Source: Patescibacteria group bacterium (GTDB taxonomy: Bacteria > Patescibacteriota > Microgenomatia > Daviesbacterales > UBA10151). Taken from it: a DNA stretch of 10,744 bases. Location: contig JAHIUE010000029.1 of assembly GCA_018817205.1 (NCBI GenBank), positions 1-10,744 on the forward strand, in the 5' to 3' direction. Below the pieces are notes generated by a model. It saw nothing but the letters and a program-made list of their open reading frames with translations, was not told where the DNA came from and did not search any database. This document shows positions 6,337 through 10,744 of this stretch, one piece after another. A program made the translations under genes and the position numbers. Positions within the stretch are counted from its first letter, which is position 1, and each line of letters begins with the position of its first letter.

Positions 6337-6837
6337 TTTCCATACCATAAAAGCTGCGCTTATATTTTCAGCTTCATCGGAAAAATCGTGGATAATCTTT
6401 GCTCCGCTCTTGCGGTAAAACTCCAGGGCAGCATTGTTAGTATCACTTACATAGGCATAAATAGACTTAATGCCCAAAGTTTTTGAGCGTTTGATAACTT
6501 TATTAAAAATTTGGGTAGCTTTTCCTTTCCTTCTAAATCCAGGCTTAATATACATATACATAAGCTCAAAAGACGAAATATCAATCTTAAAATCTTCCCC
6601 AACCCAACCTTCTTCCTTAAATGTTTTTTCCCATTGCTTCATCTTAAGAGGCGACAGCGATAAAATACAAAAACCAATATTCTCTTCCCCTTCTTTTTTA
6701 AAATAAGCATGCATGGCAACCGGAATACCTTTGAGTTTACTGTTATCAAAATCTTTTTTTATCCTGTCGATAAAATGTCGGTACTTTGGGTCATCGCCGA
6801 TAATTTTTACTACTTCCTCAAAGTTTTGTTGAGTCAT
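6328..6837 (-). CDS. GNAT-family N-acetyltransferase
   Basis: The protein has 169 residues and probably transfers acetyl from acetyl-CoA to an amine; the acceptor is unknown. The first 90 residues vary. The acetyl-CoA motif A is MYIKPGFRRKGKATQIF (95-111), with the R-R-K-G-K-A pyrophosphate loop. Motif B is DTNNAALEFYRKSGAKII (132-149). A TATACT box at 6849-6854 (minus strand) would initiate about 5 nt before the ATG, and there is no Shine-Dalgarno. It marks the change from the phage-like run to host-type genes: it lies opposite the run, overlaps its last gene by 9 nt at the 3' end, and is divergent from the coiled-coil gene. Ribosomal-protein or small-molecule acetylation cannot be told apart. 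Confidence 0.82.
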   Translation of the reverse strand: MTQQNFEEVVKIIGDDPKYRHFIDRIKKDFDNSKLKGIPVAMHAYFKKEGEENIGFCILSLSPLKMKQWEKTFKEEGWVGEDFKIDISSFELMYMYIKPGFRRKGKATQIFNKVIKRSKTLGIKSIYAYVSDTNNAALEFYRKSGAKIIHDFSDEAENISAAFMVWKLL

Positions 6838-6874
6838 ACTAATATATAAGTATATGCTATTCGGTTTTTCCTTG

Positions 6875-6883
6875 TGGTATTAT
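6875..6883 (+). promoter_or_regulatory. Extended -10 box giving a leaderless GTG start
   Basis: TGGTATTAT: TGn plus TATTAT (6878-6883), with predicted +1 at 6890, exactly the G of the GTG start codon. There is no convincing -35, which fits an extended -10 promoter. Confidence 0.6.
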
Positions 6884-6889
6884 TAAGTT

Positions 6890-7609
6890 GTGATAAGACT
6901 TCTGCCCTTTATTTTAGTGCCTATTTTGATCCTGGCAGGCTTAGGATATTGGCGGTATCAGACCAGTAAAACCGGGCTGGCTACTCCTCAAGAAAGTGAA
7001 CAGGACCAGCAGCTAATGGAAGTGCCTAAGACTCTGCCTAATGCCACTTTAGAAGATCGGGTCAAGGTTCTGGAGGATTTAGTCGTAAAGTTGGTGACTT
7101 CTGTCAATTCATTAAAATCCCAAATCTCCCCAGTCAATACTTCTCCCTCGGATTCAAGGTTATCTGATTTAGAAGCAGCTGCTACAGAGCTTAAGGCCCG
7201 GGTTTCAGCCTTGGAAAAAGCCACATCTGCTCCGGCAGCCTCTTCGGGTAAGTCCACAGTCTATATACCGCTAGGGGCTGGCGGATCTTGGACAGACATA
7301 GACTGGCTTATTTTAACTGAATATGAAGTGTCTTTAAATCCGGATAATTACTTGGGATACTCAGGCATGAATTTAGAGGTTAACTTCAGATTGGCTGAAC
7401 CTTCCGGTACAGGTTCAGTCAGGTTATATAATGTAACTGACAATACGGCTATATCATCTCAAGTGGATACTACCTCGTCCAATTTTACTCTTTTTTCCAC
7501 ATCTTCATTCAAATTACCTGCAGGTACAAAAATTTACCGGTTGCAGGTTAAAAGCACGGATAGAAAAGAGCTGCATATCCAATCAGCCAGGATTAAGGTA
7601 AATTTCTAA
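6890..7609 (+). CDS. Membrane-anchored coiled-coil protein with extracytoplasmic beta domain
   Basis: The protein has 239 residues and starts with GTG, supported by the -10 box placed 6 nt upstream. An N-terminal membrane segment (about 4-20, LLPFILVPILILAGLGY) follows a single Arg and has no cleavage or lipobox motif, so it is an anchor. Two heptad-rich segments (about 53-78 and 90-110) flank a Pro/Ser spacer and suggest oligomerisation. Residues 120-239 form a compact beta domain beginning STVYIPLGAGGSWTDIDW, with alternating strands and an INF-type hydrophobic end, like a jelly roll. The outward-facing beta domain probably binds a ligand or surface polymer; the ligand is unknown. Similar anchor-coil-beta proteins are frequent in Microgenomates genomes (recollection, not checked). 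It ends 10 nt from the convergent GIY-YIG gene. Confidence 0.65.
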   Translation: MIRLLPFILVPILILAGLGYWRYQTSKTGLATPQESEQDQQLMEVPKTLPNATLEDRVKVLEDLVVKLVTSVNSLKSQISPVNTSPSDSRLSDLEAAATELKARVSALEKATSAPAASSGKSTVYIPLGAGGSWTDIDWLILTEYEVSLNPDNYLGYSGMNLEVNFRLAEPSGTGSVRLYNVTDNTAISSQVDTTSSNFTLFSTSSFKLPAGTKIYRLQVKSTDRKELHIQSARIKVNF

Positions 7610-7619
7610 AGAACTTAAA

Positions 7620-7868
7620 TTATAATGTATTCTCCAGCATTTTGTGGATTCTTTTCCAACCAGCACTGGTTTTAAAATACTTTTCACAATTTATTGCGTC
7701 TTCCTTAATTTTAAAGCCAGAGTAAAAAATTATTTCATATGGAATATTGGGTTTAGTAGCCTTATTTTCTCCGTTGTTATGAGATTTGAATCTATTTCTT
7801 AAGTCTGGAGTGGAACCAATATACAGCTTGCCATTCTTAAGGCTTCTTAAAATATAGCAGTAATACAT
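7620..7868 (-). CDS. GIY-YIG nuclease family protein (UPF0213/YhbQ-like)
   Basis: The protein has 82 residues, a single GIY-YIG domain. The signature is the YCYIL / KLYIGST pair (3-7 and 14-20), followed by DLRNRFKSHNNG (22-33) with the catalytic Arg and His, and CEKYFK (61-66) with the metal-binding Glu. Stand-alone proteins of this size are common; DNA cleavage is expected from the fold, but the biological role is mostly unknown. No clear promoter is seen, so it may be read through from the tRNA-Trp side. In many bacteria the stretch after rpmG and tRNA-Trp carries secE and nusG; here this gene takes that place. Confidence 0.85.
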   Translation of the reverse strand: MYYCYILRSLKNGKLYIGSTPDLRNRFKSHNNGENKATKPNIPYEIIFYSGFKIKEDAINCEKYFKTSAGWKRIHKMLENTL

Positions 7869-7875
7869 AATTTAA

Positions 7876-8010
7876 TTGTGGCAGGCCACAACTATTCTCG
7901 TCAAGCTTTGAGATAGTTAGAGTATATATTTTTATTTTATAAAGCGGTTTACCGCAACTACGAGTGTTAACCACGATTAGTTTACATAATTGTGGTTAAC
8001 GAGCTAGTTG
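7876..8010. repeat. Hairpin-dense spacer with nested inverted repeats
   Basis: There are three structures. TTGTGGC-AG-GCCACAA spans 7876-7891. GCGGT-TT-ACCGC spans 7944-7955. A long stem spans 7955-8010: CAACTA/TAGTTG outside, GTTAACCAC/GTGGTTAAC (7966-7974 and 7992-8000) in the middle, one G-T pair, then ATTA/TAAT with a 7-nt loop. CCRCAACTA occurs three times (7886-7894, 7952-7960, and inverted 8005-8013, the last running into the CCA end of tRNA-Trp). It lies directly downstream of tRNA-Trp, so it may form an RNA end, a terminator for either direction, or a small miniature mobile repeat. It contains no ORF. Confidence 0.6.
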
Positions 8011-8084
8011 TGGCAGGGGCGGAAGGAATCGAACCCTCGTCATGGCTTTTGGAGAGCCAGGTCCTACCACTGAACGACGCCCCT
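8011..8084 (-). tRNA. tRNA-Trp (anticodon CCA)
   Basis: Acceptor AGGGGCG pairs with CGCCCCT, discriminator G73 and encoded CCA. The D arm is GTTC/GGAC (with a G-T pair), the anticodon stem TGGCT/AGCCA with loop CTCCAAA (anticodon at 8050-8052), and the T arm GAGGG-TTCGATT-CCTTC. The elbow sequence is normal. It lies downstream of rpmG, in the same order as in many bacteria. Confidence 0.95.
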
Positions 8085-8128
8085 AAATACTCCAGTTAAG
8101 TATATCAAAAATAACAGAAAATGGGTGA

Positions 8129-8296
8129 TTAAAGCTTAACTTCCGTGTGCGGAGTAGATTTCCTGCAGTGTTTACAAAATTTACTCAAAGTAAGCTTTTC
8201 TTTTATATTTACCGTGTTTTTTGATGCAGTATAATTCCTGTTTTTACAGGAAGAACACTGGAATATAAATAAATTTCTATTACCCTTTTTTGCCAT
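8129..8296 (-). CDS. rpmG: Ribosomal protein bL33
   Basis: The protein has 55 residues, MAKKGNRNLFIFQCSSCK..., ending KSTPHTEVKL, the size and pattern of bacterial L33. The zinc-ribbon form is intact: C14-x2-C17 and C41-x2-C44, so it needs zinc (the non-zinc paralogue lacks these). It sits on the large subunit near the E site. It lies between tRNA-Thr(GGU), 19 nt upstream, and tRNA-Trp, the classic arrangement. An extended -10 box TGATATACT (8304-8312, minus strand) ends 7 nt before the ATG, so it may also be transcribed leaderlessly by itself. There is no Shine-Dalgarno. Confidence 0.95.
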   Translation of the reverse strand: MAKKGNRNLFIFQCSSCKNRNYTASKNTVNIKEKLTLSKFCKHCRKSTPHTEVKL

Positions 8297-8303
8297 AGGC
8301 GAT

Positions 8304-8312
8304 AGTATATCA
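8304..8312 (-). promoter_or_regulatory. Extended -10 box for leaderless rpmG
   Basis: TGATATACT on the minus strand: TGn plus TATACT, with initiation predicted at or next to the A of the rpmG start codon (8296). The -35 position would fall in the T arm of the upstream tRNA and has no consensus. Confidence 0.5.
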
Positions 8313-8315
8313 CAA

Positions 8316-8390
8316 TGGAGCCGACAGCGGGAATCGAACCCGCGACCCTTTCCTTACCATGGAAATGCTCTGCCACTGAGCCATGTCGGC
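8316..8390 (-). tRNA. tRNA-Thr (anticodon GGU)
   Basis: Acceptor GCCGACA pairs with TGTCGGC, U73 and encoded CCA. The D arm is GCTC/GAGC with loop AGTGGCA (G18G19 present), the anticodon stem TTTCC/GGAAA with loop ATGGTAA, and the T arm GCGGG-TTCGATT-CCCGC. A fully canonical tRNA. Confidence 0.95.
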
Positions 8391-8406
8391 ATTGGGAGCC
8401 CCCTGA

Positions 8407-8462
8407 CAGAACTTCGCTTCGCGTAGCCCCGATTAACATCGGGGAGTGAACTGCTAATTCTG
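8407..8462 (-). repeat. Structured spacer between the two tRNA-Thr genes
   Basis: A perfect hairpin CCCCGAT-TAAC-ATCGGGG (8427-8444) is enclosed by weaker pairing (TTCGC/GTGAA) and by CAGAA/TTCTG (8407-8411 and 8458-8462). It could be a processing signal or a REP-type element of a second family. There is no U-tract, so termination is unlikely. Confidence 0.5.
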
Positions 8463-8537
8463 TGGAGCCGATGGGGAGTTTTGCAATCCCGACCTTTGCT
8501 TTACAAAAGCACTGCTCTACTTCTGAGCTACATCGGC
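8463..8537 (-). tRNA. tRNA-Thr (anticodon UGU) with a non-canonical elbow
   Basis: Acceptor GCCGATG pairs with CATCGGC, U73 and encoded CCA. The D stem is GCTC/GAGC and the anticodon arm GTGCT-TTTGTAA-AGCAA (G27-A43 mismatch), with anticodon UGU at 8503-8505. The D loop is AGAAGTA, so G18 is A. The T arm is GGGAT-TGCAAAA-CTCCC, so the normally invariant G53-C61 pair is U-C, U55 is G and G57 is A. G19, C56, U54 and A58 are kept. All stems except the T-arm closing pair are sound, so the gene is probably made. It may be a divergent, decoding or dedicated tRNA, or an early pseudogene. Confidence 0.8.
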
Positions 8538-8570
8538 ATAACAATTGTAATTTTAACAAATAAATTGAGA

Positions 8571-8576
8571 ATTATA
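8571..8576 (-). promoter_or_regulatory. Promoter -10 of the tRNA/rpmG operon
   Basis: Consensus TATAAT on the minus strand with TG directly before it. Predicted initiation is near 8564, about 27 nt before the first tRNA base. No matching -35 is seen at 16-18 nt. Confidence 0.5.
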
Positions 8577-8597
8577 CAGAAGAGGTTGTAAATAACT

Positions 8598-8636
8598 GGA
8601 AGACCCGCTTACAAGAACCGAAGCGGTAAATCTTCC
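8598..8636. other. Two-stage hairpin
   Basis: GGAAGA (8598-8603) pairs with TCTTCC (8631-8636), enclosing CCGCTT (8605-8610) with AAGCGG (8621-8626) and a 10-nt loop. It lies between the U-tract ending the 6S-like RNA and the tRNA promoter and may back up termination. No known family recognised. Confidence 0.45.
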
Positions 8637-8642
8637 AAAAAA
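8637..8642 (-). terminator. U-tract at the end of the 6S-like RNA
   Basis: TTTTTT on the minus strand follows the outermost closing pairing (TTTAG, 8647-8643, with CTAAA, 8839-8835). This is a plausible intrinsic termination signal for the structured RNA. Confidence 0.5.
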
Positions 8643-8842
8643 CTAAATAATTCCTCCCTACTATAGTCGTTAGCCAAATTTTTCCCTCCGTATATCGAGG
8701 TGGGTATCCTGTCACGTTCATGTAAACTGAACGTGAACTCCGGATTCCCGTAAAGAAACAAAACAGGGAAGAAAAATATTTTGGCTTTAAACGTGCTATG
8801 TAGGGCAGTCCTTCAGGCCATCTACTAAATGTCCTTTAGGAT
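8637..8842 (-). ncRNA. Structured RNA resembling 6S RNA
   Basis: This stretch has no plausible coding ORF, but it has a consensus promoter (8849-8877), a U-tract end and long-range pairing. The closing helix joins 8656-8687 with 8765-8805: CCCTAC/GTAGGG, ATAG/CTAT, CGTT/AACG, AGCCAAA/TTTGGCT, TTTTTC/GAAAAA and CCCT/AGGG. In the minus-strand direction there follow a U-rich unpaired stretch (8764-8750), an apical hairpin (8749-8702, including a perfect 9-bp TCACGTTCA/TGAACGTGA with a 7-nt loop), then a small CCTC/GAGG hairpin (8700-8685) on the 3' side of the bubble. A closing stem, a large bubble with a 3'-side hairpin, an apical stem and a length of about 200 nt match 6S RNA, which binds the housekeeping RNA polymerase by imitating an open promoter. 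RNase P, tmRNA and SRP signatures are absent. The RNA is well supported, its family less so. Confidence 0.55.
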
Positions 8843-8848
8843 AATTTT

Positions 8849-8877
8849 ATCGTATTACTTAAAACATGAATTGTCAA
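8849..8877 (-). promoter_or_regulatory. Promoter of the 6S-like RNA
   Basis: On the minus strand, perfect TTGACA (8877-8872), a 17-nt spacer and TACGAT (8854-8849), with +1 near 8842. Its -35 box shares bases with the -35 of the divergent MFS promoter. Confidence 0.6.
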
Positions 8878-8900
8878 GTGAGAGGTGCGTAAGATATACT
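8871..8900 (+). promoter_or_regulatory. Promoter of the MFS gene, leaderless
   Basis: TTGTCA (8871-8876), an 18-nt spacer and TATACT (8895-8900). The predicted +1 at 8907 is the A of the chosen start codon. Confidence 0.65.
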
Positions 8901-8906
8901 ATGAGG

Positions 8907-10082
8907 ATGGAAAAAAAGGATAATCCCGCTTTGATATTTATTTACCTCACGGTTTTTATCAACATCATCGGTTTTGGTATGGTTTTTCCTCTTTTGCCGT
9001 ATTATGCCAGGGAATTCCAAGCTTCGGAAACTGTAATTGGGTTTTTGGCGGCTTCATTCGCCATAGGCGAGTTTTTCTTTGCCCCGCTTTGGGGCAGGCT
9101 TTCGGACAGATTCGGCCGCAAGCCTATCTTGCAGCTATCGCTTTTGGGTATTTCTGTTGCCTTTTTTTCTTTTGCAATTGCCAATACACTGACCGCCCTT
9201 TTTGTTTCACGGTTCCTGCAAGGGGTTTTTGCGGCCGGAGCATTTACCTGTGCTGCAGCTTATGTTGCCGACATTACTACCAAGAGCGGGCGGATTAAAG
9301 GAATGAGCCGCCTTGGAGCTTCTATTGCCACCGGCTTTATGTTCGGACCGGCAATAGGGGGGATTTTATCTTCGCAAAGTCACCAGCTGCCTTTTTTTAT
9401 GGCCGCCATCTTGACAATCTTCAACCTGGTTTTTGTTCAGTTACTACTTAAAGAATCATTAAAAATTAAAGAGGAAAAATTGGTTTTGAAAGAAGGTTTT
9501 TTAAATGTTAAGGCCATGTATAAAGGACTTAAGGGAGAGCTTGGCACTCTTTTTGTACTCATTTTCCTTTGGTCTTATGCTTTGTCAAATAATCATGTGG
9601 CAATACCGCTTTTCGGCACGGAAGTGCTGGGGGTAACGGCTGTTTTAATCGGGATATTCTTCTCTTTACAGGGTTTGACCTCCGGTTCGGTGCAGTGGTT
9701 TTTGTTGGAAAAGATTACCCAAAAATTTGGGGAACATAAAACTATCTTTTTGGGACTGGGACTAATGGCGGTAAGCCTATTTTTACTGCCGTTTTCCCCG
9801 GTATCTTTGATGATGGCATTTCTGATGATGAGTTTTACCTTTGGATCTGCCGTCATCAGGCCTACTCTGCAAACCCTTGTTTCCAAGCAAACCCATGAAG
9901 GTCAGGGAACAACCATGGGAGTAGCAGGGGCTTTTGAGAGCTCAGGCAGGATTTTCGGGCCCATATTTGGAGGATGGTTGTTTTCTACCTTTGGCTTTCA
10001 CGCGCCCTTTGCCGTTTCGGCAGTACTGATTTTTGTTGCGCTTACTTTTATAGCCCGAATTAAAAATTTCTTTGGCAGTTAA
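8907..10082 (+). CDS. MFS efflux transporter, DHA1/TetA-like
   Basis: The protein has 391 residues, the usual size for a 12-helix drug:proton antiporter of the plasma membrane. Motif A, GRLSDRFGRKP (63-73), lies in the first cytoplasmic loop. R102 with FLQG is motif B, AAYVADIT (117-124) matches the TetA-like subgroup, and motif C is GFMFGPAIGG (143-152). A weak second-half motif and a charged central loop (about 195-225, KIKEEKLVLKEG) split the two six-helix bundles. ATG 8907 is chosen because the promoter puts its +1 there; the longer frame from 8829 would run back through the -10 and -35 boxes and adds a non-membrane, poorly coding lead. The substrate is unknown; tetracycline or other hydrophobic drug export is only family inference. 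It overlaps the convergent protease gene by 4 nt. Confidence 0.85.
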   Translation: MEKKDNPALIFIYLTVFINIIGFGMVFPLLPYYAREFQASETVIGFLAASFAIGEFFFAPLWGRLSDRFGRKPILQLSLLGISVAFFSFAIANTLTALFVSRFLQGVFAAGAFTCAAAYVADITTKSGRIKGMSRLGASIATGFMFGPAIGGILSSQSHQLPFFMAAILTIFNLVFVQLLLKESLKIKEEKLVLKEGFLNVKAMYKGLKGELGTLFVLIFLWSYALSNNHVAIPLFGTEVLGVTAVLIGIFFSLQGLTSGSVQWFLLEKITQKFGEHKTIFLGLGLMAVSLFLLPFSPVSLMMAFLMMSFTFGSAVIRPTLQTLVSKQTHEGQGTTMGVAGAFESSGRIFGPIFGGWLFSTFGFHAPFAVSAVLIFVALTFIARIKNFFGS

Positions 10083-10714
10083 AATCCCAGAATGCGGGAG
10101 AGGAACCCTACGAAGAATCCAAGGATTGTATGAAGAAGAGTGCTTTGTCCAAAGGGAATCATCAGCATTATCAAAAGAATAAAAAATCCATACCGCTCCA
10201 GTTTTTGATATTCCCTTGCCAGATTCAATGGCAGTTGAGAAAGAAGTATTTTTGATCCGTCGAGAGGTGGGATGGGGAATAAATTAAATATTCCCAAAAC
10301 CAGATTGATTAAAACCGTAAAGCGCAATACCGATCCCAGTAGAACAGGAAAGGTTTGGGGTAGGGCATTTAAGATATGGAAAATTATGGCCGCTATAATT
10401 GCTAAGGAGAAATTGGCCAAAATGCCTGCGGCAGAAACAAAAAGTTCGCCGCGCCTTAAGTTGGTAAAATTTAAAGGGTTGACAGGCACGGGTTTTGCCC
10501 AGCCAAAAAGAATAGGGGAACCGGTAAAGATTAAAAGGGCTGGGAGTAAAATAGTGCCGATAAGGTCTATATGGGGGATCGGGTTTAAAGTTAGGCGTCC
10601 GGCATGCTGGGCTGTATGATCGCCGAATTTCAAAGCCACAAAGCCGTGCATGACCTCGTGGATTATGACCGAAAACAGTAATATTATTATTGATAAAGCA
10701 AATACTTCAGGCAT
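10079..10714 (-). CDS. Site-2-type M50 intramembrane zinc protease
   Basis: The protein has 211 residues and is almost entirely membrane segments. The first helix carries H19-E20-x-x-H23, the zinc site with its catalytic Glu. The third ligand is D152 in NLFPIPPLDGSK (144-155), the family's NPxPPLDG-type motif with F in place of N. There is no PDZ domain, so it belongs to the short M50B / YwhC-like group rather than the RseP group. It would cleave membrane-spanning proteins within the bilayer; the substrate is unknown. The ATG at 10714 lacks a Shine-Dalgarno; TAAATT (minus strand, 10729-10724) could be a -10 for a near-leaderless mRNA, but the upstream region is cut by the window end. Confidence 0.88.
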   Translation of the reverse strand: MPEVFALSIIILLFSVIIHEVMHGFVALKFGDHTAQHAGRLTLNPIPHIDLIGTILLPALLIFTGSPILFGWAKPVPVNPLNFTNLRRGELFVSAAGILANFSLAIIAAIIFHILNALPQTFPVLLGSVLRFTVLINLVLGIFNLFPIPPLDGSKILLSQLPLNLAREYQKLERYGFFILLIMLMIPFGQSTLLHTILGFFVGFLSRILGF

Positions 10715-10744
10715 ATGTTTGAAAATTTAATTATTGAAAACTCA

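Noticed and set aside
7876..8017. TTGTGGCAGG repeated at tRNA-Trp, as attachment sites of an integrated element
   Set aside because: The match is only 10 bp, the copies are 132 bp apart and enclose no gene; hairpin structure explains it better.
8209..8559. Minus-strand open frame of 116 codons
   Set aside because: It runs through two tRNA genes and the start of rpmG in another frame; its peptide is the translated tRNA sequence.
8829..8906. Longer N-terminus for the MFS protein
   Set aside because: It would be encoded across the -35 and -10 boxes and the family starts right at the first membrane segment; ATG 8907 fits the promoter.
1..10744. Recoded UGA as in Gracilibacteria/SR1
   Set aside because: None of the protein genes stops at TGA (only TAA and TAG), but none contains an in-frame TGA either, so there is no evidence of recoding; the sample is small.
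1..10744. CRISPR array or rRNA
   Set aside because: No regularly spaced direct repeats and no rRNA signature are seen.

Overview
The window looks like chromosomal DNA from a small-genome bacterium, most likely of the Patescibacteria (candidate phyla radiation), possibly a Microgenomates relative. This taxonomic call is inference. It rests on promoters that place the transcription start on the start codon with no Shine-Dalgarno, on short single-domain household genes, on the style of the membrane-anchored coiled-coil protein at 6890-7609, and on a RAYT-type transposase with REP-like palindromes. The genetic code is standard.

Region 1 (1-421) is the 3' part of a REP-associated tyrosine transposase followed by a REP-like palindrome. 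Region 2 (432-6336) is a plus-strand run of genes that read as phage-derived: a GT-A-like glycosyltransferase, a CxxCGxCC metal-chelating protein, a 615-aa spike-like protein (jelly-roll-like start, beta-helix-like middle, Ig-like end), a possible 45-aa leader ORF, a 525-aa virion-like protein with the window's best Shine-Dalgarno, a charged coiled-coil protein and a 171-aa protein that shares a domain with the 525-aa one. Two more copies of the REP-like repeat lie directly behind two of these genes. No terminase, portal, capsid, integrase or lysis gene is visible, so this is either the flank of a prophage or a retained virion/adhesin cassette. The likely division of labour (glycosyltransferase modifies, spike binds, 525/171-aa proteins assemble) is inference.

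Region 3 (6328-7868) has host-type genes: a GNAT acetyltransferase (minus), a membrane-anchored coiled-coil protein (plus, GTG start on a promoter) and a GIY-YIG nuclease (minus). Region 4 (7876-8842) is a minus-strand RNA locus. Read in transcription order it has a structured RNA of about 200 nt resembling 6S RNA, then tRNA-Thr(UGU) with unusual elbow bases, tRNA-Thr(GGU), rpmG (ribosomal protein bL33) and tRNA-Trp(CCA), ending in a hairpin-dense spacer. Region 5 (8871-10714) is an MFS drug-efflux-type transporter, divergent from the 6S-like RNA with interlocked -35 boxes, and a convergent site-2-type M50 membrane protease overlapping it by 4 nt.

The points most worth a second look are the phage-like cassette with its REP/RAYT association, the 6S-like RNA, the tRNA-Thr(UGU) with changed positions 18, 53 and 55, and the recurring leaderless promoters.
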